DNA from: Sipunculus nudus
Lineage: Eukaryota > Annelida > Sipuncula > Golfingiida > Sipunculidae
Assembly (NCBI GenBank): GCA_026874595.1
Contig: CM049307.1
Coordinates: forward strand, 78,098,643 to 78,162,642
Length of the DNA stretch: 64,000 nt
Direction: 5' to 3'
In this document: positions 45,900 to 57,054 of the stretch, piece by piece
Position numbering within the stretch: the stretch's first letter is position 1
Layout: each line of letters starts with the position of its first letter
Translations under genes and position numbers: made by a program
The notes under the pieces: generated by a model
The model's database searches: none
The model's input: the letters and a program-made list of their open reading frames with translations, nothing else
Told to the model about the DNA's origin: nothing

Positions 45900-47476
45900 A
45901 TAGCTCTGAGGTTTTTGGGTAACAGAGACATAATTATAGGTTTCCAAGGAGAATTTCCATAGGCCTCCCTGCATGTAAAGATAGAAGATTCTAGGTCCAG
46001 TTGTTACGATTTGTGCCCTGTTATCAGAAGACCGCAACTTATAAGGTATCAAAAACAGAAAAAAATAAACTTAAAAAATAAAAAAAATACAGGTGGCATC
46101 ACCAGTCTGCAGAAACTGCTGAAATACTACATGATCAATATCCATGCAAGGAATCATGGTGATCAATGCATTAGTTGTTCAGATACTTGAGCTTTTGTAT
46201 CAAATTTTCCATTATTCTGGGGGATACTTCCGAAAGACTTTGATGTTTTTGGGTATCAGAGACCTAATTTAAGGTTTCCAAGGAGACTTTTCATTTTCAT
46301 CTGTGCATGTCAAGATAGAAGATTCTAGGTGCAGTCGTTACGATTTGTGCCCTGGTATCAGATGACTGCATCTTTTAAGGTATCAAAAAGAGAGAAAGAA
46401 AATTGTATAATATCGAAAAAGTACAAGTGGCACCACCAGTCTGCAGAAATTGATGGAACACTCCATGATCATTATCTATACAAAGAATCATAGTGATCAA
46501 TGCATTAGTTGTTCAGATATGTGAGCTTTTGTACCAAATTTTCCATTTTTCTGGGGGGTACTTTGGAGCCCCATAGCTCGAAGAATATGGGTAACAGAGA
46601 CTTATTTCCAGGTGTCCATGAAGATTTTTAATGGACCTCTCTGTGTTTAAAGTAAGAAGATTCCAGGTCAAGCAGTTACAATTTGTGCCCTGTTAACGAA
46701 CAGACGACCGGACGGACGACGGACAAAGAGTGATTGCTAATGCTCAGATGACTTACAGTCAGCTAAGCTAAAAACCTGAACAAATACAGGTGGTGCCACC
46801 AGTCTGCAGAAACTGATGAAACACTCCATGATCAATATCCATGCAAACAATTATGGTGATCTCTGCATTAGTTGTTCAGATACTTCAGCTTTTGTATCAA
46901 ATTTTCCATTATTCTGAACTGTACTTTGGAGTGCCATAGCTCAAAGGATATGGGTAACAGAGACCTAATTTCAGGTTTCCATGGAGACTTTTCATGGATC
47001 TCCCTGTGTGTACAGAATGAATATTCTAAGTTTAGTCGTTACGATTTGTACCCTGTTAACAGATGTTTACATTTTTAAAGGTCTCAAAATAGAGTTAAAA
47101 ATCCGTAAAAAATCGAAAAATACAGGTGACGCCACCAGTCTGCAGGAACTGATGGAACATCTCATGATCAATATGTATGCAAAAAATCATGACCATCAGT
47201 GATGTAGTTACTGAGATTTTGAAGTTTTTGTATGAAACTTTTTACTATTCTTAGGGGTACTTTGGGGCCCCATAACTCAAAGAATATGGGTAACAGAGAC
47301 CTAATTTCTGGTTTCCAAGGAGATTTTTCATGGACCTCTGAGAATTTCAAGTAACAAGATTCCAGGTTCAGCGGTTACGATTTGTGCCCTGTTAACGGAC
47401 AGACGACAGGACGGACGGACAACGGACAAAGAGTGATTGCTAAAGCTCAGATGACTTACAGTCAGCTGAGCTAAAA
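45900..47476 (+). repeat. Repeat family X ladder, about five units of 335-360 bp
   Basis: The landmark GGGTA(A/T)CAGAGAC recurs at about 45,920, 46,255, 46,592, 46,952 and 47,288. Each unit has GTTTCCAAGGAGA, GTTACGATTTGTGCCCTG, a region like ACAGGTGGCACCACCAGTCTG, CATGATCAATATCCATGC, and GTTGTTCAGATACTTGAGC then TTTTGTATCAAATTT. Two units also carry GGACGGACGACGGACAAAG. The block ends at GCTCAG-N15-CTGAGCTAAAA (47,445-47,476), a 6-bp hairpin arm adjoining CTAA. It sits exactly between the end of pol and the 3' LTR of the Gmr1-like element. Confidence 0.75.
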
Positions 47477-47482
47477 CACCAC

Positions 47483-47612
47483 TGGCTTCTTTATTCATTC
47501 CCCTAGACAATTCAACGTGCCTAGTGTTACAGAATCTGCTTTTTTTTAATCTCCATTACAAAATTTTAGTTCGTCACGACTACGTGATCTGTTGATATTA
47601 GCTTCCGTTACA
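47483..47612 (+). repeat. 3' LTR of Gmr1-like element (copy 1)
   Basis: About 130 bp beginning near TGGCTTCTTTATTCATTC and ending TTCCGTTACA. It matches 53,173-53,303 (for example CCTAGTGTTACAGAATCTG and ATCTCCATTACAAAATTT). The two copies stop matching exactly after ACA, which defines the right LTR edge. The left edge is less certain because ACCAC also precedes both copies. TG...CA termini are as expected of an LTR. Confidence 0.65.
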
Positions 47613-47614
47613 CC

Positions 47615-49370
47615 AGAAAATCAAATTATTGCTGGATTATCAATAGCTTTTAACATATATAAAGTAGACATGGTCAGCGTCCGTCCGCGTTGAGTGAGGC
47701 GTGTTCCACACACCATTGTCACTGCACGGTTCGTCTGTTTATTGTATGATCTAGGCAGACGTTAACACATGGGATTTACACTGTGAAAATTTTCTCGCGT
47801 TTACGGATAGACGCGCACATTGATTATAAACTTCAACCACAGGAATAATAAATGATCATTTCTGAAAATATAATCTCAAAAACTATTCATGACAAATGAT
47901 AATAGTATTAATAATACCAATTATAATAATATAAAAATACTACTACTACTATTACTTATAATAATAATAATAATATTAAGAATAATACAGGCAAAATAAT
48001 TAAAAGATTAAGAAAATAAAAACAATTCAACTAGTACTAGCAACAAGATCTAGTATAGTAGTAAAGCGACCCAGTTAATTGAAAGCATGCAGATCGAATG
48101 GATCATTAGATTTCTATTCAAATTTAGCAATAAGTTGCTTATGTTTTCAGCAAACTGTTGAAAATTCAGGTTACATATCTTCTTTTAAATTTTGTGTAAG
48201 CTGAGAATTGAGGAAAATCAGGGAAACTATAAATGTTTGACTATATCTGTCTCCCTGTATTAATTTACTTTGTTTTGCTCACACATCATTATTGTCAACC
48301 TTGTTCAGTCGAACATATTTATTCATTTTATTTATTACGACATATTCTTCAGGTCTGTTTTACTTTTACCAGGTGATTGTTTACCTCTTCTACAGACTGT
48401 CAGTATGACCTAACGCAGAAAATGCTCTAGTGAAATCATTCGTAATAATGAAAAATCCATTTAAGACTAGAGATTGAGGCCTTCATGGAATCATTGATTC
48501 TTGTTGACATCATGTGGGGATATGTTTACAGGTGATGGGTGGAATCGTGCTCCTCATGAGCAGGTTTAATCTATATATAGTCAATTCTGTAGAAGCTGAA
48601 GACTGAAATTTGGAGTGGACCCTGCACCTGTAAATAAAATATTAGCATTTTATGTGGACTCATCCCCCACGATATTCACCCTGCATTCCAACAAATATAT
48701 GCCGCCTTATTTTTTTAGTTTCAAATATTTCATCTTCCTTAACTCAGGGACTTTTGTGAATGTTTACAGTCAATTTAATGCTTGCTTTATTAGGATATAA
48801 CACAAACACAGCTCATCACAACAGATAGCAACAACTTGTCTCTGATCATGCCGCTGTGAAATGAACAACATCCAGGCACGCGGAAATCTTGGGCTCCCGT
48901 GTCAGTTTTAAGTGATGTTATATTACACTGACTTCTCTTACAATATGCTGATGCCACTGTCTGTTACCTGGTGTTTAAAATTCATTTCGAGATGATCATG
49001 TACAAAAACATATAAAACACAATACTCTCCAGAATTTCAACTCATATAATATTCACCTTATGCATTGCAAATTTATCAGTTTTCATAACATCTGATTGTT
49101 AACCATTGCTTTTACAGAATAATATTCATTAATATCTAATATTGATAATTATTAATAAACCATGATGAATATACTGATCTAACAAATGAGATTGTTGATG
49201 ATATGCTGGAGGATAGGTGCGTGTAGTACATACTGCTATGTAACGCATTGCCCCCCCCCCCCCACACACACACACAAAATTCATGATAAATATTACACCC
49301 ACTTCAATCTCTTTACAAATGGTGAGCGCCCCCTCACCCCTCGACTCAAATGCTCATGTTAAATTTAAAC
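47615..49370. other. Intronic non-coding stretch
   Basis: AT-rich lectin-intron sequence after the LTR. No exon or transposon is supported. A C-run lies at about 49,251-49,263. The frame at 48,615-48,800 has no known domain. Confidence 0.5.
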
Positions 49371-49442
49371 TTGTTTTCAGGTTCTTAGTATAACGTTATG
49401 TTGGAGAAATTCCCAATACAACCGATCTCTTGATATCTTCAG

Positions 49443-49651
49443 CGTATTGGAGTTCCGGTACCGACGTAGAAGGGGAGTGGAGGTGGGCATCAACCGGAGC
49501 CCGAGTAGACGCCAGGCTGCTGTATCGATACTACGTTGATGATGACAATACGGATAACTGTTTATCTATAAAATGGAAATACCGCATTTACTTGCATGAT
49601 GATAACTGTGAAAGGTACGGTTTCCCGCTGTGCGAAGTATCACTCGGGTAG
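49443..49651 (+). CDS. C-type lectin domain terminal exon (C-terminal half)
   Basis: Encodes the second half of the C-type lectin-like domain: YWSSGTDVEGEWRWASTG (the conserved W-x-G-x-x-D...G-x-W-x-W block), then DNCLSI (third Cys), YLHDDNC (position of the usual W-N-D-x-x-C) and FPLCEV (last Cys), then TAG at 49,649-49,651. It follows TCTTGATATCTTCAG. The first two bases CG complete the codon left by T at 39,131, so the phase agrees. No EPN or QPD triplet is visible between the WRW block and DNC, so the classical Ca2+/sugar site is probably absent or altered. Candidate poly(A) signals AATAAA lie at 49,911 and 49,934. This is the most convincing host coding sequence in the window. Confidence 0.82.
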
Positions 49652-49654
49652 TTG

Positions 49655-50128
49655 TTACCTAATAATCAAACGTTTCCAGGGATTATTCTAGTAATTTCAC
49701 GGGGCCTTGTTGTTTCTCCCTTCACTTGTTTTGGTTTTTACATAACATTTTTAAAAACCCACCTTGTGTTGTTTAACCGTATAAAAATATTGACTCTTTT
49801 TAACAAAAAAACAAGGCCCAAATTTTGAAAGCCAGAATGCTATATAATCTCTGGTCACTAGATACAGGACTTTAAACAGGCAAAACAAAATGTATAAGTG
49901 TGCGTGTGTAAATAAATAATAGAACTGAGGCGAAATAAATCAAACCAATATCAGCTTGTTTCATTGAAAAAGGGCGTAAAACTCATCTGCCCTCTATATG
50001 GAAGTTAGCAGAAGCTTACTTAACAGTCGCACAAATAATGTTTTACATATGCCAGGTTACTATTATACTTAAAAATATAGAACTGTGCATGGTGTCAATC
50101 TCTGTTGCATGTACTTGTACTATTTGTA

Positions 50129-50192
<64 letters not shown>

Positions 50193-52280
50193 GTTTATCA
50201 TAATACCATGCTGTAAAAGATATATATTGCTTGTTCATATGCAATATTTGTGGATAACATATCCTTACATTTGCAACACTGAATCATGTATTCCTTTTAG
50301 GGGCGGACTTTAAAATATGGGGGGGGGTCATAAAGCTAAAAATGCAGCCTTGGACAGTTTTTCCCTTTATATCGGTATAAGACCTGAGCCTACGGGAATT
50401 CAGATGAAAAATAGGGTTTATCCGTCTCTGAATTATCAACATTTTTTTCTTGTATTGTTATTGTGAAATGTGTATGTATTGTGAATTAGGTGTATCATAA
50501 TATCAATATTAATATTTTTGAAACTTATAATTGCTTGTATAAAGTATCCCAAGGTATATAAATGGAATAGATATATAAATAAATACAATATATATATATA
50601 AATTTATATATATATGTATATATCAAAACATGCTAAGTCTTAATAATTCCATTGTATTTACAATAACATCTGTATTTTAACGACAGGCATGCAGTTTTTT
50701 GTTGTTCATTATTAATTTGGTAATTTAGTAATACAATTCACTATGTTGACAAGAGGTGTGAGATGAGAGAAGACAAAACAAGATGATTTCACGAGTTGTT
50801 TGTAACTAAATGCATGTCTGAATAAAATGTGGACTCAAAACTTGATTCATACATAAATATAACTATAACTTTCTTGTTTAGCTAAACATGTCTCCACTAC
50901 ACTGCATGTTGTTTCTCAAACTGGATTGAAATGCACCACTTAAGTATAAATGTAAGACCTTTGTTCTTGTTTGTCTTAATACTGGTTGTGAAACTCCCTT
51001 TGAAGAAGTATGGAAGATTACGAATGCGGGAATGAAAAGTAATCCAGAAATCAAAACAGCTTAATCTTGATGAGAAAGCACAGATAGAGCGCAAACCTCC
51101 ACCAACGCCTGCACCAACGTCATGATCTTCCCCATAATTTAATCTACCCGTTGTTCATCATGTAACATTAATTCATTTAAATTCATTGAATATATTGTGT
51201 TTTAATGGCAACAAACATAAACCACGAAATAGGAAAATGCCTATTTTGACCATACTTCTACAAAATTTCGAATAATAAGAACTTTGGCAGATTATAGTGT
51301 ATGTTATGACAAACTTAAAACTTTGTACCGTGCAGATTGACTTATGGTGAGTGCCGAGCTGTGACGTTATGGAGGGGACTTATCTGAGACCCGCCGCCAG
51401 CCCAGCTTCGAACACTCAAAAAAGTAAAGACTGACACCTAAATGCTACACAGTGACAGCGTTCAGTCATTCAAAAAAATATGTCTTTATAAATGGTAACA
51501 ATGATATAAAGTGTTTCTATCCCACGGGACCTTATTATAACGTAATTGTCATTTATCTCACATAGCACCCACCTTGCATGATGAAGATTTCACCGGCGTG
51601 ACCATGACAAAGTCGTACCGACAAAGTACAACAATTGCTTGCCCCCCCCCCTCCCCCCCCAAAAAAAAATCTCGTATATTCTAGAGGGTTTATTCGGAAA
51701 TGGACAAGTTTAGCTGGATTCGAACTCAGATTGAAATTCCAAATTTAAATTTAAATCCTTCCACAACAAATTCACCAGTCAAGCCGAGAAAAATTTGAAA
51801 TCGGAGTGCAATAAAGCATGGATCGCCGTATGACTTTCAGAATAGTAGTCATCATGTCTGGATCTTGAGCAAGATCCTTTGAGTTACATGGTTTTTGTAT
51901 CAGTTTTCAAGATGGCGTGTTCTCGCTCATATGATGCAATCTTTTGATTTGACTTGGATATAACGTCGCACGATAATACTTCAGATTAAAAAATCATATA
52001 AAAAAGATTATCTCCGTCATATTTGATAAGCTTATCACAATTTTCGACATAACATATCATTAAGTAACATTTTACATGACATTTCGTAAAATGACACAGT
52101 CGCATTTAACGTCACATTACCAAATAAGGAGGTTTTTTCTTTTCTTTAAAAGAGTTCTTTATAATCGTTTATAATTAGCCAGTCAGAACTTATCTGTTCC
52201 ATACCTGTGTTACCAAGACAGGCCCGTCCTGGGTGTAAATGTCAGGTACACAATTAGATAACAAAAGCACAATTCTATTC
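49655..52280. other. Non-coding stretch downstream of lectin gene
   Basis: Probably includes the 3' UTR up to about 49,950. After that nothing coding is supported. A long (TA)n tract lies at 50,130-50,188, and CCCCCTCCCCCC-type runs at about 51,643-51,660. Confidence 0.5.
50130..50188. repeat. (TA)n microsatellite
   Basis: About 59 bp of alternating T and A, the longest in the window. Confidence 0.9.
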
Positions 52281-52282
52281 CC

Positions 52283-52775
52283 CAGGGAATGGAAATACCT
52301 GTGGTCCTCTTGCGGCTCACAGTTAAAGATATTCGTGACGCGGCGTGCGTCCATGGTGCGCCCTCTGTCGGTAGTTGTGCGCCCTCTGTCGGAAGTTGTC
52401 TTTCTATCGGCAGCTTTTCTCAGGTGTGGCTGGTCGTATTCTCACGAAATATTGTACAGTGGGTATGTTTTTTCCAAGAGCGAAGCAGAAACCATATTGT
52501 GGCGCCACCTGTTTGTATGACGATGTTTAGGTCTTTCTCATATGTTGGTCACTTATCAAAATTATAAATCTCCAATTTTTCAACATATATCCCTGTCATC
52601 ATGCAACTTGTAACTTCTTTACCAGAACTGTGGTAGATACATTTGAGAACTGGACTGAAGAGAGTTTTTTTTTTTAATTTAGAAACAACCAACAGCAATT
52701 CTCAGCCATAGAATTTTTGATTTGGGAATTAATATTTTTAGGGAATAAGCTTACATTATTTTTATGGAAATGAAA

Positions 52776-52822
<47 letters not shown>

Positions 52823-53165
52823 AATAAATATATAAATGTATGATAGATCTAACTCAGCTGAAGGCTAAAAACGGCTGTACATGTACTTTGTCATGAAAAT
52901 TTATATTTTTCATAAAATTTTCTATGTTTAGGAGCCGTAAAACTAACAAAAAGTAGATCAACAGGGACAAAACGCGAACTCAATCTGTAACTGGTCATTA
53001 TCTGCCCACATACCAAAAATCAGGCCAATATCTGCAGGCATTGCGAAAAAAGGTCCGTATAACTGTTTGATTTCGGAATGACGGAAGGACGGAAATACGG
53101 AAGGACGGAATGACGGACATGGGTAAAACTATATGTCCCGGCCACTTTGTGGCGGGGGCATAAAA
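52283..53165. repeat. Diverged GGCGCCACCTG / GACGGA-rich repeats
   Basis: Contains GTGGCGCCACCTGTTTG at about 52,498, related to the units of the 25-26.7 kb array. A (TA)n tract lies at 52,779-52,820. A segment with GGAAGGACGGAATGACGG and ACTATATGTCCCGGCCACTT then TGTGGCGGGGGCATAA follows at 53,078-53,163. The last is a repeat end of a type common in bivalves, and it directly abuts the LTR of the second Gmr1-like copy. Confidence 0.5.
52779..52820. repeat. (TA)n microsatellite
   Basis: About 42 bp of alternating T and A. Confidence 0.9.
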
Positions 53166-53172
53166 AAACCAC

Positions 53173-54850
53173 TGACTTCTTTATTCATTCGCCTAGACAT
53201 TTCCCGCTGCCTAGTGTTACAGAATCTGGTTTTGTTTTCATCTCCATTACAAAATTTGTGTTCATCATGCAATCGTGATCTGTTTATATTAGGTTCCTTG
53301 ACATAAAATTTGGGGCTCTGGTCGGGATGCTTAATAGTTTTCAAATTTATTAGGCCTTGACCTGGACACATTGTTTTATCATACATTGTTTACAAGATTA
53401 CATATTGTTTACAGTACATTGTTAACAGGATTTATCTCGGTGTTTTTTTGTTATTGTTTTAACATTTTAACATGGCAGATTTCAAACCTGAGACATTTGT
53501 TGACGATCCGGACCCTGATCAACTTGAAGAGTTGTCAAAAGACCAGTTGCTGCGTTTGGTACAACACTTAGGGTTAAGTGTGAAAAAAGCTTTGAGAAAG
53601 CTTGATATCATTGCTAAAATCATGCAAGATCTTATTAGCAAAGGTTTAATTGAAGAACTGAAATTGAAACATCCAAAAATGACAGCCTTGCTATGAAACT
53701 AGAATTTAAAAAAGTTAGAAATGCAACATGAGCTAGCATTAAAAGAGAGGGAAGAACGGTTAGAAAGAGAAAGACTAGAAAAAGAAATAGAAAGAGACAG
53801 ACTAGAAAAAGAAATTGAGTTAAAACGACTGGAGTTAGAAAGACGTAATCTAGAACATAGTCTATGTGCTGCCCCAACTCACAGTTTTGATGTTGCTAAA
53901 CACATTAGACTTGTCCCGCCTTTTCAAGAAATAGAAGTTTATAAATATTTCTTACAATTTGAGATGGTAGCTGAAAATTTGAAATGGCCTAAGGAAAATT
54001 GGACTATGCTGATACAAAGTGTATTAACTGGCAAGGCCAGAGAAATTTATACAGAGCTTTCAGTAGAAGCTACTGCTGACTATGACCTAGATAAACGGCT
54101 AATCCTAAAAGGTAATGAGTTAGTTCCAGAGGCTTACCGCCAGAAATTCAGAAATTGGGAAAAGCGCAAAGAACAGACCTACGTGGAATTTGCTAGGACA
54201 AAAGAGCAGTTATTTGATCGCTGATGTAGTTCTAAAAATGTAATGAAAGATTATGACAATTTGCGCTGGTTGATTTTGCTTGAAGAATTTAAGCGCTGCA
54301 TTAACGCAGATGTAAAACTTTTCTCGATGAGAAAAGTCCTGAAACACTTGACCTTGCTGCTCAATTAGCTGATGATTATTCATTGACACACAAAATGTCC
54401 TTTACTAGCAAATCAAACCAGTCATTCACAAATAAGAATGTAAAACAGTATGGTCAAAAGAAGTTTACAGCGCAATCACCCAGTACTAGTAGTTCTGATA
54501 GTTCAGAAAAGCCCATAGCTACACTTAAGTCCACGTCCACTGTGTCTAAGTCTAACAAAGACCAGTCATTTCAAAGAAAATCTGTAATAACTGCAAGAAG
54601 GAAGGTCATTTAATATCTGACTGCTGGAAACTTGCGAATAAACCAAATAGCAAACCTTCTGGTTTTGTTTCAAAATCTATGCATAGCATAGTACAAGAGC
54701 CAGGCTCTTCTCATGTAAAAAAGGGGTACAACTTCTTTGTTGACTCAAATGTAGAGTTTGATGCTACGGAGGCCCAATTGCCGTCTAAATCCAAAGAAGA
54801 ATCCGTAGATTGTGGGGTAAAAACCTCAGTTGATTCCTGCGAGGAACCCT
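53173..54850 (+). mobile_element. Gmr1-like LTR retrotransposon, copy 2 (5' part only)
   Basis: Second copy of the family in the lectin intron. It has a 5' LTR (53,173-53,303), a primer-site-like TGGGGCTCTGGTCGGGAT (53,311-53,328, resembling the tRNA-Pro complement with changes), leader and gag. It stops at about 54,850 inside the linker after the zinc knuckle, at a point where copy 1 continues. No pol is present. Loss of the 3' part may be by deletion or recombination. Confidence 0.75.
53472..54650 (+). pseudogene. Gmr1-like gag, copy 2
   Basis: Starts MADFKPETFVDDPDPDQLE at an ATG at 53,472, then a helix-rich N-terminus to about 53,690 where the frame breaks. A long E/R/K coiled coil (53,735-53,850) follows. 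The capsid region (WPKENWTMLIQ, GKAREIYTELSVE, ELVPEAYRQKFRNWEKRKE, TYVEFARTKEQLF) comes next, then a TGA in place of a Trp-type codon at 54,222. A further frameshift lies near 54,318. The zinc knuckle CNNCKKEGHLISDCW (about 54,583-54,627) is in another frame. It fills in the N-terminal part lost from copy 1. The SCAN-related segment is well preserved. Confidence 0.75.
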
Positions 54851-54854
54851 GTCG

Positions 54855-56495
54855 GTGGTTCTCATTGTATACGTATCAGCTGAGCTGCCGGTAATCGATA
54901 TGGTTAAATAAGGAGACCTTGAACGTGAATCCTCTGCTAGGCAGTAACGTTAGGGGTTTAAGTAAATTTAATTTGAAACTTATTTCTGCCTGTGTACGTA
55001 AGGATGTACTTTAATACAGCCGGTGCTGCTGTCCCTGAACAGGGATATTTAAGTAAAATGTACAATAAAGTAAAACATACAAAAAGTATATATATTACAT
55101 TGTAAGGATGTTTTATAAATTGTTTTGAGATTCGGTATTTATTGCTTAATCACGGATTGAACGATCTGTGTTAAACTTCCACAAACATTAATTTTTTCTT
55201 TTTTTTTCTAAGAAATGGTACTCTATTTTGTACAGAAGGTCTAAGCACGCATACACACGCAGTGTGTATAACATTTTCTTCGTGATTTATAGTTGTTTAA
55301 AATTATTGTTTGATAATTTGATTACGAGTCTGTATCCATTAAGCGACAAACAGACAGATTTATCCCAGATTACTATTTCCATCATTATCAAGCAAACAGG
55401 TGTTAGGTTCCAGGGGTGAATCCTTACTGCTGACCAGGTACATGGGGATTTCCTTGTTTGGGGTAACAGCTGCTTAATGGATGCGGACTAGTTACAAATA
55501 AGAGCTCATTACAAGTGGTACACTGTGTGTACTGGAATTGTTGATGCTTTTATAGAAAAAAGAACTGTAAGTTTCTTCCCTCGAAAATCTTTGAAATATT
55601 TGGGAATTTCAATTGATTTCTTGTATTATCGCCAACCCACCGCAGACTTGGATGCCGGCCTTGTGTATCTATTATATAAACAAGTACCGGCAAGCGATAT
55701 ATCATGGTTTACAGCTCATTAAACGGTAGGGGACTGTTGTTAAGGTAAATTGAACATTAAGCCAGTATCAACACAAATAGCGATTCAAGCGCCTGTGCCG
55801 TAAGACAACACTTCTCTGGGCTTGCAGCGTCCGATTTGTGCTCTACTCACGACTAGACGGACAGAACGACGGCAAGAACAAGCACTATATTTCGCTTTAT
55901 CTCACTAATTTTGAAACTAAAAAAGTTGTTTTGGCTAAAAACAAGGGCTGTTCGCTCCAGTCCACCATATTATATGAAATACTGCATAATGCAAGGAAAC
56001 ATTCATAAAAATTGATTGCATCATCTAAAGAAACTACCGTTTACTTGTAAAATAATAATAATAATAATAACAAAAATAATACATCATTTCATATAATATT
56101 GTAAAAAAAGTGCAAAATTAGATCAGGCTATTGCTGTTGATTTTTTTATCTATAAAATAAAATGAACCCAACTTTAGTCCAGTGTATACCTGTGTGTGCG
56201 ATTATCATCATATTTGAAAGATGGCAAGGATATATGTGGGAATGATTCAGTTTTATTTTCTATTGGCTGTCACGTCAGAGAAATGAGCAACCTGTGTAAT
56301 GGGATACACATCAGGTAAAATGCTTCTATGCTCGACCGTTACCTCTCAAGTACACGTGTGACATGTATATGTACAATGTACGAACTAATCATTTTGAACC
56401 TGAGTATATGCACAAATATATACAAACAAAACTATCCGACATGTATGGACACAATTTCAGGCTGATGTCAAGTAAATCCTGAAAAATGAGCATTC
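54855..56495. other. Non-coding stretch
   Basis: No gene is supported. Near 55,825-55,925 a short segment (GCGTCCGATTTGTGCTC, then CTAGACGGACAGAACGACGG) is a diverged piece of the family X ladder. Frames at 55,228-55,722 have no known domain. Confidence 0.5.
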
Positions 56496-56497
56496 AG

Positions 56498-56540
56498 ATG
56501 ACGATCGGGTCGCATCCCGTGAAACAGACTGTTGTGAACT
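56498..56540 (+). repeat. Flanking direct repeat, left copy
   Basis: ACGATCGGGTCGCATCCCGTGA, then a segment ending TTGTGAACTTGCA. It recurs at 57,646-57,685, so the 1.1 kb SINE cluster between them is bracketed by direct repeats. The motif contains a CGGG/CCCG hairpin. Confidence 0.55.
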
Positions 56541-56644
56541 TGCAGTGTTGTTTTTCTACAGTGTTATACCGCTCTGGCCTAGTCTGTAGACTATAGAGCA
56601 CTTTTCAACGGAGGGTACCTCTACATGTTACCTTATATATATAT

Positions 56645-56806
56645 ATATATAAATGTATGAATATTGGTTCATTGTTTATAGATAGAAATGATAAACATAG
56701 TGTATTTGCATACTTTTTTAGGAACCAGCGAAGTGACGTGTAACGGTAGTGACGTCATAGTCTCACCCACTACATGTGTCGGCACGGCGACTTTGCATGT
56801 AGCATG
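56645..56806 (-). mobile_element. CRE/TATA compound SINE unit, copy A (tRNA part lost)
   Basis: On the minus strand this reads CATGCAAAGTCGCCGTGC, GACTATGACGTCACTACCG, CGTCACTTCGCTGGTTCCT, AAAAGTATGCAAATACAC, then directly a tail with AAACAATGAACCA. Copies B and C have the tRNA-like segment between the ATACAC block and the tail. Copy A therefore lacks the tRNA-like part. It is inverted relative to copies B and C. Confidence 0.65.
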
Positions 56807-56811
56807 GAAAA

Positions 56812-57000
56812 CTACCGTGACGTCACTTCGCTGATTCCTATAAAAGTGTGCAACTACAGAGAGGGGAAGGGAATCTGGCGTAGCCAAGTGGTAAGACCCC
56901 GACCGGAAATCGGAAGATCTTGGGTTCGATCCCACCGTCAGTGAACCGATTTTCTGTGTATACAATTTCCATCTTTAAACAATGAACCAGCATGGCTATT
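56812..57000 (+). mobile_element. CRE/TATA compound SINE unit, copy B
   Basis: Has TGACGTCACTTCGCTGATT, CCTATAAAAGTGTGCAACTA (TATA box) and GAGGGGAAGGGAATC. The tRNA-like segment at 56,876-56,942 has A box TAGCCAAGTGG and B box GGTTCGATCC. The anticodon arm (CCGA, 7-nt loop CCGGAAA, TCGG) pairs fully, but the T arm is off by one base and U33 is C, so a functional tRNA is unlikely. The tail runs through CCGTCAGTGAACCGATTTTC to TTAAACAATGAACCAGC. The head upstream of the CRE is truncated relative to copy C. Confidence 0.7.
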
Positions 57001-57054
57001 TATACATCTGTATGTAATATTGGCAGCACACCATATTAGGCCATTATTTCTCCT

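Larger units (their letters stand above)
40473..47612 (+). mobile_element. Degenerate Gmr1-like LTR retrotransposon, copy 1
   Basis: Ty3-type element on the plus strand with domains in the order gag, protease, integrase, reverse transcriptase, RNase H. That is the order of Gmr1-like elements and not of ordinary Ty3/gypsy. The 5' LTR is gone: a (TA)n tract abuts the leader at about 40,470. The 3' LTR is at about 47,483-47,612. Two blocks of repeat family X interrupt it (40,631 to about 41,395 inside gag, and about 45,900-47,476 after pol). Many stops and frameshifts mean it is dead. It lies in the intron of the lectin gene in the same orientation. Confidence 0.8.
39132..49442 (+). other. Lectin intron of 10.3 kb carrying retrotransposon
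   Basis: The donor GTAAGT at 39,132 and the acceptor CTTCAG ending at 49,442 delimit a phase-1 intron between the two lectin exons. The split codon would be T plus CG. Apart from the Gmr1-like element and its inserted repeats (40.47-47.61 kb), it is AT-rich unique sequence with a (CT)n tract (40,192-40,232) and a (TA)n tract (40,409-40,450). No internal exon is needed, because the two exons join mid-domain in the expected place. Confidence 0.65.

Noticed and set aside
56876-56942. Functional tRNA gene (anticodon loop with GGA)
   Set aside because: The T arm is out of register, position 33 is C, there is no terminator after the 3' end, and related copies share non-tRNA head and tail sequence. 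It is a SINE head.
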